This document shows, piece after piece, positions 1 through 8,156 of a DNA stretch of 64,000 nucleotides (the stretch's first letter is position 1; every line of letters begins with the position of its first letter). The notes beneath the pieces were generated by a model that was not told the DNA's origin, made no database searches, and saw only the letters and a list, made by a program, of their open reading frames with translations. The translations under genes were made by a program, and so were the position numbers. Source of the DNA: Planctomycetota bacterium (GTDB taxonomy: Bacteria > Planctomycetota > UBA1135 > UBA2386); assembly GCA_028281765.1 (NCBI GenBank), contig JANQJF010000044.1, forward strand, positions 1 through 64,000, read 5' to 3'.

Positions 1-300
1 CGCCGCGGCAGGGTCTTCGATGACCACTACCACCAGCGTCAGATCGAGACGCCTCGGGCGGTGCGACACGCCCTCGCCTACGTCTTGAACGACGCGCGAC
101 GCCACCGATACGCCGTCGACGTCCTCGACTACTTCGCTTCCGGCCCCTGGTTCGACGGCTGGGCCATCCACATCGAGATCGTCGGCAAAGCCGCGCACTG
201 GCGTCCTCCCGTCACACCTCCGACCTCCTGGCTCCTCCGCACGGGCTGGCGCCGCCACGGCCGCATCCGCACCTTTGAAGTCCCCGGCCGCGCGGCCTGA
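1..300 (+). CDS. RAYT-like (IS200/REP-associated) transposase, C-terminal part
   Basis: The reading frame is open from base 1, so the gene starts outside the window; about 99 residues are visible. The residues RGRVFDDHYHQRQIETPRAV followed by HALAYVLNDARRHR match the C-terminal part of Y1_Tnp REP-associated tyrosine transposases, which cut and join single strands at palindromic repeats. The catalytic HUH motif and tyrosine would lie upstream and are not visible, so activity cannot be judged. The stop codon sits on the edge of repeat copy 1, as expected for a transposase next to its cognate repeat. The GTG at 61 is internal to the protein, not a start. Confidence 0.75.
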   Translation, partial: RRGRVFDDHYHQRQIETPRAVRHALAYVLNDARRHRYAVDVLDYFASGPWFDGWAIHIEIVGKAAHWRPPVTPPTSWLLRTGWRRHGRIRTFEVPGRAA

Positions 301-520
301 TCGCGTCGCCCGTGACCCGCGCCCGCCCTTGCCCGTTGCCCGAATCGTCCATACGCCAAAGCATCGCCGGCCGCTGAATAGCGTCCGCTTGCCCCGCCGC
401 GTCGCCAGCGTGTTGGCGTTGCGTCCGCAGTCGGAGGGTCCACGCCGGCCAGGCTCGTCCGTCCACGTCGCCGCTCCGCCCCCGTCTCAGGGCTCGCTGC
501 CCGCGTCCGCGCCCGCTCCC
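299..520 (+). repeat. ~200 bp interspersed repeat, copy 1 (RAYT-linked)
   Basis: The block begins with TCGCGTCGCCCG right after the transposase stop. It contains the core GTGTTGGCGTTGCGTCC at about 407-423 and a CCGTCTCAGGG box near 482. Imperfect copies occur at 12833-13033 (inverted) and 13154-13375 (direct). It has no convincing coding content of its own. The order transposase stop then repeat suggests it is the 3' flank or non-autonomous derivative of the transposable unit. Confidence 0.7.
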
Positions 521-529
521 CCCACCCCT

Positions 530-585
530 TTACCCACCTTGCCATCCGCTTACCCAGCTGAACGCATCGTTACCCGAGAACTCGG
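530..585. promoter_or_regulatory. Three TTACCC boxes spaced exactly 20 bp, upstream of the Spondin_N/CHRD gene
   Basis: TTACCC occurs at 530-535, 550-555 and 570-575, an exact 20 bp period. The last box runs into the inverted repeat CCGAG-AA-CTCGG (574-585). The array lies between repeat copy 1 and the start codon at 645, in DNA with no credible gene. Helically phased short direct repeats upstream of a gene are typical of cooperative activator or repressor sites. No matching regulator is recognised, so the role is inferred. The rest of 521-644 shows nothing else distinctive. Confidence 0.35.
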
Positions 586-644
586 CTCCTTTTCGGGACC
601 TGGAAGTAACTGACGCCCGCACCAACTTTCAGGACCTCACATTG

Positions 645-1799
645 ATGAACCGATTCCAAACCCTATCCGTCCTCCTCCTCGCAACCTCGATCTCCGCGCA
701 AGGCGTTCGCGTCAACGTCAGCATCCAAAATGCGGCGCCGAACAACGGCACGTTCCAGACTCCTGTCTGGGTCGGCTTCCACAACGGCTCGTTCGACTCG
801 TACGACGGCGGCGCTCTCGCCTCGTCGCTGCCGATCCCGGGTAGCGACGCGATCGAGCGCCTGGCCGAAGACGGCACGACCGGTCCGATCTCGACGGACT
901 TCGACACGCTCGGCCACGGCATCGTGCAAGCCACGATGGCCGGGCCGAACGGTCCGATCGCACCGGGTGACGCGACCACGATGTCGTTCCTCCTCGATCC
1001 CAACGATCCGCGCAGCCGCTACTTCTCCTACGCCTCGATGGTGATCCCGAGCAACGACGCGTTCGTGGCGAACGGGAACCCGCTCGCGCATCCCGTGTTC
1101 GACGTGACCGGCAACTTCGTCGGTGGGGACTTCTTCGTCGCCGGTCCGAACGCGGTCAACGACGCGGGCACCGAGGTCAACGACGAGATCCCGATGAACA
1201 CGGCGTTCTTCGGCCAGATGGCGCCAAACACGGGTCAGGTCGAATCGAACCCGATCATCACCCACCCCGGCTTCATGGATCGTGACGCCGGCGGCATCCT
1301 CGCGTCGCCGCGCTTCCGCGAGAGCGACTTCACGCTGAACGGCTACCCGTTCTTGCGTTTCACGATGCGTGCCGCACCGGCGGTCACCGACGTCCGCACC
1401 TACAGCTCGCTGCTGCTCGGCGCGTTCGAAGTGCCGCCCGTCGCGGCGCCCGGCATCGGCATCAGTGCCGCCGCGCTGCTCGACGAAGGCACGCGCATCG
1501 CGGTCGTCGTCCAGACGTTCGGCCTGACTGACCTGACGATGGCGCACCTGCACCTCGGTCCGGTCGGCGTCAACGGTCCGGTCGTCGTCGACCTCCTCGC
1601 CGATACGCAGCCTGGCACGCAGGGCTTCTCGACCTTCTTCGTCGCCGACATCGATTCGAACGACCTGACGGGTCCGCTGGCGGACTACCCGCTCGACGAG
1701 CTCGTCCGCCGCATCGAGACCGGCGAGATCTACGTGAACCTCCACAGCTCGGCGAATCCGTCGGGCGAACTCCGCGGGCAACTGGCTCGCATCAACTGA
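645..1799 (+). CDS. Secreted Spondin_N and CHRD domain protein
   Basis: The 384-residue protein starts with a Sec signal peptide (MNRFQTLSVLLLATSISAQG). Residues about 20-230 resemble the bacterial Spondin_N domain (VNVSIQNAAPNNGTFQTPVW). Residues about 245-384 are a CHRD domain: LLLGAFEVPPV, then AHLHLGPVGVNGPVVVDLL, ending in YVNLHSSANPSGELRGQL. Both are beta-rich extracellular modules; no enzymatic role is known for this pairing. I chose ATG 645 over the adjacent TTG 642; AGGACC lies just upstream. The gene has its own terminator, so it is probably monocistronic. A second Spondin_N protein is at 14601-15662. Confidence 0.85.
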   Translation: MNRFQTLSVLLLATSISAQGVRVNVSIQNAAPNNGTFQTPVWVGFHNGSFDSYDGGALASSLPIPGSDAIERLAEDGTTGPISTDFDTLGHGIVQATMAGPNGPIAPGDATTMSFLLDPNDPRSRYFSYASMVIPSNDAFVANGNPLAHPVFDVTGNFVGGDFFVAGPNAVNDAGTEVNDEIPMNTAFFGQMAPNTGQVESNPIITHPGFMDRDAGGILASPRFRESDFTLNGYPFLRFTMRAAPAVTDVRTYSSLLLGAFEVPPVAAPGIGISAAALLDEGTRIAVVVQTFGLTDLTMAHLHLGPVGVNGPVVVDLLADTQPGTQGFSTFFVADIDSNDLTGPLADYPLDELVRRIETGEIYVNLHSSANPSGELRGQLARIN

Positions 1800-1815
1800 G
1801 CAAGGTGTGTGTGTT

Positions 1816-1851
1816 GCCCGAGCGGCTCTCTCCGGCCGCTCGGGCGTTTTG
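1816..1851 (+). terminator. Rho-independent terminator
   Basis: A perfect 11 bp stem (GCCCGAGCGGC at 1816-1826 with GCCGCTCGGGC at 1835-1845) has an 8 nt loop and is followed by GTTTT. It lies 16 bp after the Spondin_N/CHRD stop codon. Confidence 0.85.
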
Positions 1852-1872
1852 CATCCAGAGCCAGGACCTGCC

Positions 1873-2247
1873 ATGACGCGAACGACACTCCTCATCACGG
1901 GCGCAGCCCTCTCGATCCTCGGGATCGCTGCGACCCTTTCGTACGCCGGCTCCACCGGATCCGAAGTCCCGGACTCGATGAAGCCGAAGGTCGTCCTCGA
2001 GAGCGAGGCGCCGGGCGGCATGGCGGCGAAACCGTCGGAGCGCGAGGCCGAGGTGTTGCCGCCAGAACGCGCGACGGTCGCACCCCAGCGCCCGGAGTTG
2101 ACCCCCGAGACGATCGCAGACTGGCAGGCTCGCGCGGTCGAACTGCAAACGCGGATGATCGATGCGCTGAAGAGCGGCGACGCCGAGCAGATCGCGGAGG
2201 CCCGTGAGGCGATGGCCGAGATGCATCGCCAGCACGGCGGGCGCTGA
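1873..2247 (+). CDS. Small exported protein of unknown function
   Basis: The protein has 124 residues starting at ATG 1873, with AGGACC as a plausible ribosome-binding site. An N-terminal hydrophobic stretch (TTLLITGAALSILGIAATLS) reads as a signal peptide or membrane anchor. It is followed by a low-complexity Glu/Pro/Ala linker and a short predicted amphipathic helix near the C terminus (ADWQARAVELQTRMIDALKS). No family is recognised. It follows a terminator and sits 99 bp upstream of the membrane-tethered ECF sigma factor on the same strand, so it could be co-transcribed with that gene. A role as partner of the sigma factor is only positional speculation. Confidence 0.6.
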   Translation: MTRTTLLITGAALSILGIAATLSYAGSTGSEVPDSMKPKVVLESEAPGGMAAKPSEREAEVLPPERATVAPQRPELTPETIADWQARAVELQTRMIDALKSGDAEQIAEAREAMAEMHRQHGGR

Positions 2248-2346
2248 TAGCGCTCGAGAGCGCGCTCGGCGAGATCCGCTACGATTTCCGAATCTCCTGA
2301 ACCTTTTCCCGCTCGCCGGGAGGAGAGGAGACGGAGATCGAAACCG

Positions 2347-5300
2347 ATGCCGCAGACCGACGCCGACCGCGCCTTCACCGACTACCTCGACCACGGCAAG
2401 CCCGACGACCTGGCGCGCGTGTTCGACACAGCGGCTCCGCAGCTGCTACTGGTAGCGAGTCACGTCGTCGGCGAGCCCGGCGCGGCGGAGGACGTCGTGC
2501 AGGCGACGTTCTTGCGAGCGATCGAGATCGCGGATCGGTTCGAGCGGGGCCGCCCGGTTCTGCCGTGGCTGACGGGCATCCTCGGGCTCGAAGCCAAGAA
2601 GTATCGACGCAAGTCGAATCGCACGCCCGACGTGGATCGGCTGCGATCGCCCGGCACGCAGGATCCGCTCGACGCGGCCGAATTCACCGAGCTGCGGGAG
2701 GCGATCACGAACGGGATCGCGCGTCTGCCGAGTTCGTATCGGGACGTGTTGACCCTGCGCCTGGTGCACGGGCTCAACGCGACCGAAATCGCGCATGCAC
2801 TCGAGCTGCCGCCGGAGACGGTCAAGACGCGCCTGCGTCGCGGCACCGAGAAGCTACGCGGACTCGTCCCCGCGACGCTCGTGCCGATGCTCGCGGTCAT
2901 GGCGTTCTCGGGACGCAGCCTGAGCGACGTGCGCACGGCCGTGCTCGCGGGCGCTGCTGCAATGACCGCCGGTGCGACGCTGACGACAGCCGGCGTGACG
3001 ACGGCGGCGACTGCGTTCGCGGGTTCGAGCGCGAAGGCGTGGCTGCTCGGCGGCGGCGCCGCGGCCGCAGTCGCGGTCGGCGCACTGCTCCTGTTTAGCG
3101 GGCCGGACGAGTTCGAGGAGCCGCCACCCGAACGCGTCGTGATCTTCGACCGCGAAGACGAAGAACTGCCGACCGAGCCTCGCACAACCGTCGGCGGGTT
3201 CGCCAACGCATCGACCGAACCAGGATCGCCACCACCGACGCCCGCGCTGTGCTCGTTCGAAGGCGAGTTTCAGGATCTACAGGGCTGGCCCATCGAGGGC
3301 GTCTCCGTCGAACTCCTCCGACTCCACCACGACGCGTTGCTCACGCCGTTCGCAGCCTTGCCGACCGTGCTGACGACGCCGTCGTTGGTCGCTGGCCACA
3401 CGAGCACCGACGACCGAGGACGCTTCGCGATCGACGACGTGCCGCTCTGGGGACTGTTCGTCCTGCGATTCCAACAGCCGGGGGGCGTGCCGCGCATGCG
3501 CCTGTGCTCGGTGCGTCCGGAGCCGAACGAAGTCATCGACCTCGGCATCCAAAGGATCGGTCCACCACTCGAATCGATCGCGCAGGTCACCGATGCGAGC
3601 GGCACCGCGATCGCTGGCGCCACGGTCACCCGAGTGTCGACGCCGTGGGAAGCCACCGAAGAGCTCGGACTGATCGGCTCACTCCTCGAACACAGCTGCA
3701 GTCCTGCGCTGGAAGACGGTGGCACGCTGGCGGTCCGCGGCGCGCACGGCTGGACCGTGCTGCAGCTGCCGCGCTGGTTCACCGCACTCCGCGCACGGCT
3801 CAGCGCGCCGCGCGTCGCGACGCGCAGCGACGGCAGGTTCACCTGGTTGTCCGCGCCCGGTGTTGATGTCCCGATCGCCGTCACCGCGCCGGGCTACGCG
3901 ATGCAGAGAGCGACGCTCGCCGTCGGTGCGCGCCGCCGCGATCCGATCGAACTCGAACCACTCGAGCGACTCGAAGTGCTCGTCACCGACATCACCGGCG
4001 CACCGGCTCCGGACGTGGACGTGCAGATCGGTGTGCCTTCGACCGCGAACGACGCCGACGTCGTGATGCGCCCATTCGGCAGCACGGATGCCGACGGCCG
4101 GCTACTCGCGTGGCTGCCCTCTGGGCGCGAGCTCCTCGTGGCTGCGCGACGGACTGCCGGACACCCATGGTCCGTCGAACAACTGTCTCCGCGTAATCTC
4201 ACCGTGCGACTTCCCGCTCGCTTCCCGCTGACTCTGCGTTGCGTCGACAGGACCGGCACCGAGGTCGCGAATCCGCGCGTGCGTCTGATCGCGGCAGAGC
4301 GTCACGACGCGCAGGGGCCGGGTGCCGTCGCGCTGCATCAGCTCGGCGCGCTCCCGGCGTACCGGACCGAAACGCCGGTCGCGGAGGATCCGGGCGTGCT
4401 CGCGTTCGAGACGGTTCCGAGTGGATTCTGGCTCGCGCTGGTGACCGCTCCTGGCTTCGACACGAAGCTCGTCGAACTCGATCTTCGCGGTACACTCGAT
4501 CGAACCGTCGAACTGACCCGAGAAGAATCGACGGAAGTCTACGCGCGCGACGCCGGCTTCGAGGCCGTGCACGGTGCTGCCGTCGTCGTGCGCAGCGAAG
4601 CGGGCAGCGATACGCCGTGCCTACTCCCTGCGTTGCTCGGCTCGACAGACGGGAGCGGGATGGCATCGATCGATCGCCGTGTCTGGAGTCGCCTCGCGGC
4701 CAGTGCGGCCACGACGGAGTACGGCTGGCAGCACCGACTCGTCGCGGAGGGCAGCACGGAACTCGAGTTCGTCCTGGCGGCACGAGGCAGCATCCTCGGC
4801 CGGCTCGAGTCGGCGGCGGAAGAGTTCACATTGGGCGCCTGGATGATCGCGGCGCGGCGCGTGTTCGAAGCACCCACCGCGCTCGTGGATCCGCCGATCT
4901 ACATCGAGCCGGATCTCGACGGCACGTTCCGTCTCCCCGCCCTCGAACCCGGAACGTGGCGCGTCTCCGGGATCCCCCACACGCCGCCGATCACGGATCC
5001 CGGCCGGGTGCTGCAGCTGCTGTTCGACAACTTCGAAGGGCGCGCGCATCGCATCGCGCGCATCGGCTCCGGCGGGGACTCGATCCTCTTGCTCGATCCG
5101 GTGCCTCCGCCCGACGAAGTCGAAGAAGACGCGCCGGACCTGCGCTTCCGCGGCGTCATCCGCGTCGGTGGGCGCGTCCCACACGGGATCTCGGTCTACC
5201 TCGAGCGCAACGGTCAGACGTGGTCTCTGCCCCTCGACGGGTCGGGCCGATTCGATGCCGGCGAACTCGCGTCCGGACCGATCGACATGTGCCTGGCAAC

Positions 5301-5997
5301 GACGGGCGCCGCGGCCGCACCGCGCGAGCACCTCTGGCGCGGCACCGTCACGCTGGGTGACGACTCGCGCGACGATTACGAGTTCGATCTACCCGTGTCG
5401 CCCTGGAGCAGTGCGATGACGACGGCGTCGGGCCGACGCGCGAGCGGCGTGTCGCTCGAGCTGACCGGCGACGTCGTGGCCGCGGGCATCGCGGGGTCGT
5501 GCCGCACCGTCTTGCAGGCGGACGCCGGCGGATTCGCCTCCGCAGACGCCGTGCCCGCGGGTCAGTACACGCTCCGTGTCCTGCACGCCGATCACGGGTG
5601 GCTCCGTCGCGAACAGGTCTTCATCGGGCCTGACATGGTGACGACCGGCCTTTCGATTCGCCTCGAACCGATGCTGCACGCCTCGGGTCGCGTGCACGCC
5701 CTCCCGCTCGGCGTCAACCTCGTGCCGGGCACGAAGATCGTCGCCGAACGCGTGGCCGACGACGACGGCGTCACGCAACGCAGCGCCGGGAACGTCGCAC
5801 CGAACGGCGCGTTCCAGGTCGATCCGCTGCTGCCGGGCCGCTATCGCGTTCGACTGCTCCTCGCGCGCCAGGTCCTCGGCGCGAACGGCCAGATCGTCAA
5901 CGTCCCCGCGAGCAAGGACGGCCTGCAGGTCGCACTTCCATCGATCGAACTCCGCGATCGCTCGCTCGAAGGCCTGCGCTTCGATCGGGCGCGCTAG
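2347..5997 (+). CDS. ECF sigma factor fused to a transmembrane helix and large exported regulatory-like region
   Basis: This 1216-residue protein has an ECF sigma factor at its N terminus: region 2 about residues 20-90 (AEDVVQATFLRAIEIADRFE) and region 4 about 115-175 (LPSSYRDVLTLRLVHGLNAT, helix-turn-helix). A weakly hydrophobic Ala/Gly/Thr stretch (195-230) leads to a clear transmembrane segment at about 232-251 (WLLGGGAAAAVAVGALLLF). Residues 255-1216 should be extracytoplasmic. They form repeated beta-sandwich modules like carboxypeptidase-regulatory domains (for example ASGTAIAGATVTRVSTPWEA). Planctomycete ECF factors with long C-terminal extensions are known. No anti-sigma gene is adjacent, so the fused region may sense or tether. 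The RBS GGAG is 11 bp before ATG. It converges on the next gene with a 4 bp stop overlap. Confidence 0.85.
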   Translation: MPQTDADRAFTDYLDHGKPDDLARVFDTAAPQLLLVASHVVGEPGAAEDVVQATFLRAIEIADRFERGRPVLPWLTGILGLEAKKYRRKSNRTPDVDRLRSPGTQDPLDAAEFTELREAITNGIARLPSSYRDVLTLRLVHGLNATEIAHALELPPETVKTRLRRGTEKLRGLVPATLVPMLAVMAFSGRSLSDVRTAVLAGAAAMTAGATLTTAGVTTAATAFAGSSAKAWLLGGGAAAAVAVGALLLFSGPDEFEEPPPERVVIFDREDEELPTEPRTTVGGFANASTEPGSPPPTPALCSFEGEFQDLQGWPIEGVSVELLRLHHDALLTPFAALPTVLTTPSLVAGHTSTDDRGRFAIDDVPLWGLFVLRFQQPGGVPRMRLCSVRPEPNEVIDLGIQRIGPPLESIAQVTDASGTAIAGATVTRVSTPWEATEELGLIGSLLEHSCSPALEDGGTLAVRGAHGWTVLQLPRWFTALRARLSAPRVATRSDGRFTWLSAPGVDVPIAVTAPGYAMQRATLAVGARRRDPIELEPLERLEVLVTDITGAPAPDVDVQIGVPSTANDADVVMRPFGSTDADGRLLAWLPSGRELLVAARRTAGHPWSVEQLSPRNLTVRLPARFPLTLRCVDRTGTEVANPRVRLIAAERHDAQGPGAVALHQLGALPAYRTETPVAEDPGVLAFETVPSGFWLALVTAPGFDTKLVELDLRGTLDRTVELTREESTEVYARDAGFEAVHGAAVVVRSEAGSDTPCLLPALLGSTDGSGMASIDRRVWSRLAASAATTEYGWQHRLVAEGSTELEFVLAARGSILGRLESAAEEFTLGAWMIAARRVFEAPTALVDPPIYIEPDLDGTFRLPALEPGTWRVSGIPHTPPITDPGRVLQLLFDNFEGRAHRIARIGSGGDSILLLDPVPPPDEVEEDAPDLRFRGVIRVGGRVPHGISVYLERNGQTWSLPLDGSGRFDAGELASGPIDMCLATTGAAAAPREHLWRGTVTLGDDSRDDYEFDLPVSPWSSAMTTASGRRASGVSLELTGDVVAAGIAGSCRTVLQADAGGFASADAVPAGQYTLRVLHADHGWLRREQVFIGPDMVTTGLSIRLEPMLHASGRVHALPLGVNLVPGTKIVAERVADDDGVTQRSAGNVAPNGAFQVDPLLPGRYRVRLLLARQVLGANGQIVNVPASKDGLQVALPSIELRDRSLEGLRFDRAR

Positions 5998-6869
5998 ACG
6001 TCACACCACTCGACGGCCTGCGTAAACGCCTTCACGCGATCACCCTTCGGCCGGAACTCCTGGCCCACGTAGCCCTGGAACCCGGTCGCCGCGATCGCCT
6101 CCATGATCGCCGGGTAGTAGAGCTCCTGCGTGTGGTCGAGGTTGCTGCGGCCGGGCACACCCGCGGTGTGGTAGTGCCCGAACGCCTCATGGTGGTCGCG
6201 GATCGTCTGGATGACGTCACCCTCCATGATCTGCGCGTGGTAGATGTCGTAGACGAGCTTGAACGCGTCGGAGCCGACCTTCTGCACGAGCTCGACGCCC
6301 CACGGGGAGCGATCGAACATGTAGCCCTTGTGGTCGCGCTTGGAGTTGAGCAACTCCATCTGGATCACCTGCCCTTTCTCCGCCGCGTAGCCGACGACCT
6401 GCTTGAGCGCCTTCGCGCAGTTCTCGAGACCCTGCTTGTCGGAGAGGCCTTTGCGTCGGTTGCCCGAGAAGACGAGCACGTTCTCGAAGCCGGCCTCGGC
6501 GTTCTGGTCGATCGCCTTCTTGAGGATCTCGAGGTAGCCCTCGTGGTTCTCCTCGCGGTTGAGCGCGTTGCCGATGTTGTACCCCTTGCCGCGCACGATG
6601 GTCAGCGAGCACTTCAGGTCGTGCTTCTTGAGCACGTCCCACTTGCCAGGTGCGACGACGTCGATCGCCGGGACGCCGAGCTTGACGCAGAGTTCGGCGA
6701 GTTCTTCGAGCGGGCCGCCGTAGCACCATGCGACGCCGGACTGCTTGATTCGACCCTTGGTGGAACCGGCCTTGCGATTCGGATCTTGGGTCGCGGAGGC
6801 GGTGCCGGCAAGGCCGGCGGCGGCCGTGGCCGCGGAGAGCTGGAGGTAGGAGCGACGAGTGACGGTCAT
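5994..6869 (-). CDS. Hydroxypyruvate isomerase-like TIM-barrel protein, Tat-exported
   Basis: The 291-residue protein has a twin-arginine-type leader (TRRSYLQLSAATAAAGLAG). The mature part resembles the hydroxypyruvate isomerase / sugar-phosphate isomerase-epimerase superfamily (AP endonuclease 2 fold). Visible motifs are QMELLNSKRDHKG, VYDIYHAQIMEGD and GHYHTAGVPGRSNLDH near the C terminus, which carry the metal-binding Glu/Asp/His of this family. Planctomycetes often export paralogues of this enzyme; the true substrate cannot be told from sequence. Its stop overlaps the convergent sigma-factor stop in a shared CTAG. Family assignment is firm; hydroxypyruvate specificity is not. Confidence 0.8.
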   Translation of the reverse strand: MTVTRRSYLQLSAATAAAGLAGTASATQDPNRKAGSTKGRIKQSGVAWCYGGPLEELAELCVKLGVPAIDVVAPGKWDVLKKHDLKCSLTIVRGKGYNIGNALNREENHEGYLEILKKAIDQNAEAGFENVLVFSGNRRKGLSDKQGLENCAKALKQVVGYAAEKGQVIQMELLNSKRDHKGYMFDRSPWGVELVQKVGSDAFKLVYDIYHAQIMEGDVIQTIRDHHEAFGHYHTAGVPGRSNLDHTQELYYPAIMEAIAATGFQGYVGQEFRPKGDRVKAFTQAVEWCDV

Positions 6870-6924
6870 GGCTGCAGTGTAGGCGAGCGTCGCAGCAACG
6901 CGGAGACGAACCTACGGCCTCAGC

Positions 6925-7932
6925 TCAAGACACGGCATCGCGCCCGCTTCGCAGCGAGAGGCTCACACGATGGAGCAGTGCAGCGAGGGAGAATGGCTTC
7001 TCGATCACGTCCGCGCCTTCCCATCGTCGCGGATCATCAGCCGCACTCGGCGCGTCATACCCGGACATGAACGCGATCGAGAGGGAAGGATTCATGGCAT
7101 GCGCTCGATCCGCGAGTTCGTAGCCGCTCATCTTCGGCATCACGACATCCGTCAGCAGGAGATCGACGGCTCCGGTGGACCGCAGGATTTCGAGCGCCTC
7201 CTCGGGACCGCTCGCCTGGGTGACCCGGTAGCCGTGCATCGTCAACTGCGCGGCGGTGGTCTGCCGAACGGACGCGTCGTCCTCGCACACCGAGTTGTGC
7301 TCACCGTCACCGCGCACGAGCTCATGCTGGGCATCGGGGACCGCACTGGTCACGGCTTCTTCGGCGAGCGGCAGCGTGATCCGCACGCTCGTCCCGACGC
7401 CACGTTCACTGGCGATCGACATCTCACCACCCGACTGCGTGACGATGCTGTGCACCGTCGAGAGTCCGAGGCCCGTTCCATGCCCGACCGCCTTCGTCGT
7501 GAAGAACGGTTCGACGACTCTATCGAGTAGGTGGGCCTCGATGCCTTCACCGGTGTCCGAGACCGTGAGCGATGCACGGCTTGCGCCCCCGTTCGCATCC
7601 CGATAGTCGTCCACCGCGATCGTGAGTTTGCCACCGGAGGACATCGCATCGCGGGCGTTGATCGCGAGATTCGTGATCACCTGCTCCAGGTTTCCCGGGT
7701 CGATCCGCACGCACACGCCGACTTCGGACGGCCGGAACTCGCACTCGATGTCTTCGCGGATCAATCTGCGCAGGACGGGGAGCAACGACTCGATCGCGTC
7801 GTTCAGCGACAGGGCGACGGGCGCATTGGGTTGCCGACGTCCGAACGCGAGCAGCTTGCGAGTCAGACTGGAAGCACGTTCGATCGCGTCCTCGATCTGA
7901 TCGAGATCCGCATCGACCCCCCGAGCGATCGG
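6925..7932 (-). pseudogene. Hybrid histidine kinase-response regulator, N-terminally truncated
   Basis: The frame encodes the end of a dimerisation helix (ERASSLTRKLLAFGRRQ), an HATPase_c domain (N box NLEQVITNLAINARDAM, G boxes DTGEGIE and GTGLGLSTVHSI) and a C-terminal receiver with the phosphoacceptor Asp in LLLTDVVMPKMSGYE. Moving upstream it meets an in-frame TAG at 7933-7935. The sensor region and the H-box with the phosphorylatable His are missing. The only possible start is an internal TTG at 7783-7785. It therefore looks like a 5'-deleted remnant; expression as an orphan ATPase-receiver protein is a less likely alternative. Confidence 0.7.
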
Positions 7933-7977
7933 CTATCGCGATCGAACGAGTCCACACCATTATCCGTATCGAGTTGA

Positions 7978-8154
7978 ACGCAAGAACACGGCGACGAAGT
8001 TCTGACCGCGACTCACGGAGGTCGCGACTTCGAATGGATGCTGTGGCGGATCCGGGAGAGTGGCGGCGAACGATTCGTGCGAAACCTGCCGGACGGAAAC
8101 TACGTGGGACGCAAGAGACGGGCTGTCACCGTCGAAGCCGGCCTCGCGAAGTGA
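7978..8154 (+). pseudogene. Possible C-terminal gene remnant
   Basis: A 58-codon open stretch follows a TGA and has no start codon near its 5' end. The translation (for example DFEWMLWRIRESGGERF) has an ordinary amino-acid composition, unlike most chance frames here, but matches no family I know. It abuts the truncated kinase on one side and ends 2 bp before the end of the VIT gene on the other. If real, it is the tail of a gene lost in the same rearrangement. Chance is a fair alternative. Confidence 0.2.
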
Positions 8155-8156
8155 AC

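Noticed and set aside
2298..2326. TGAACCTTTT upstream of the sigma fusion as an ECF-type -35 element, and TCTCCT/AGGAGA as a hairpin
   Set aside because: A matching -10 element at the right distance was not found and the stem is short; kept only as a weak possibility.
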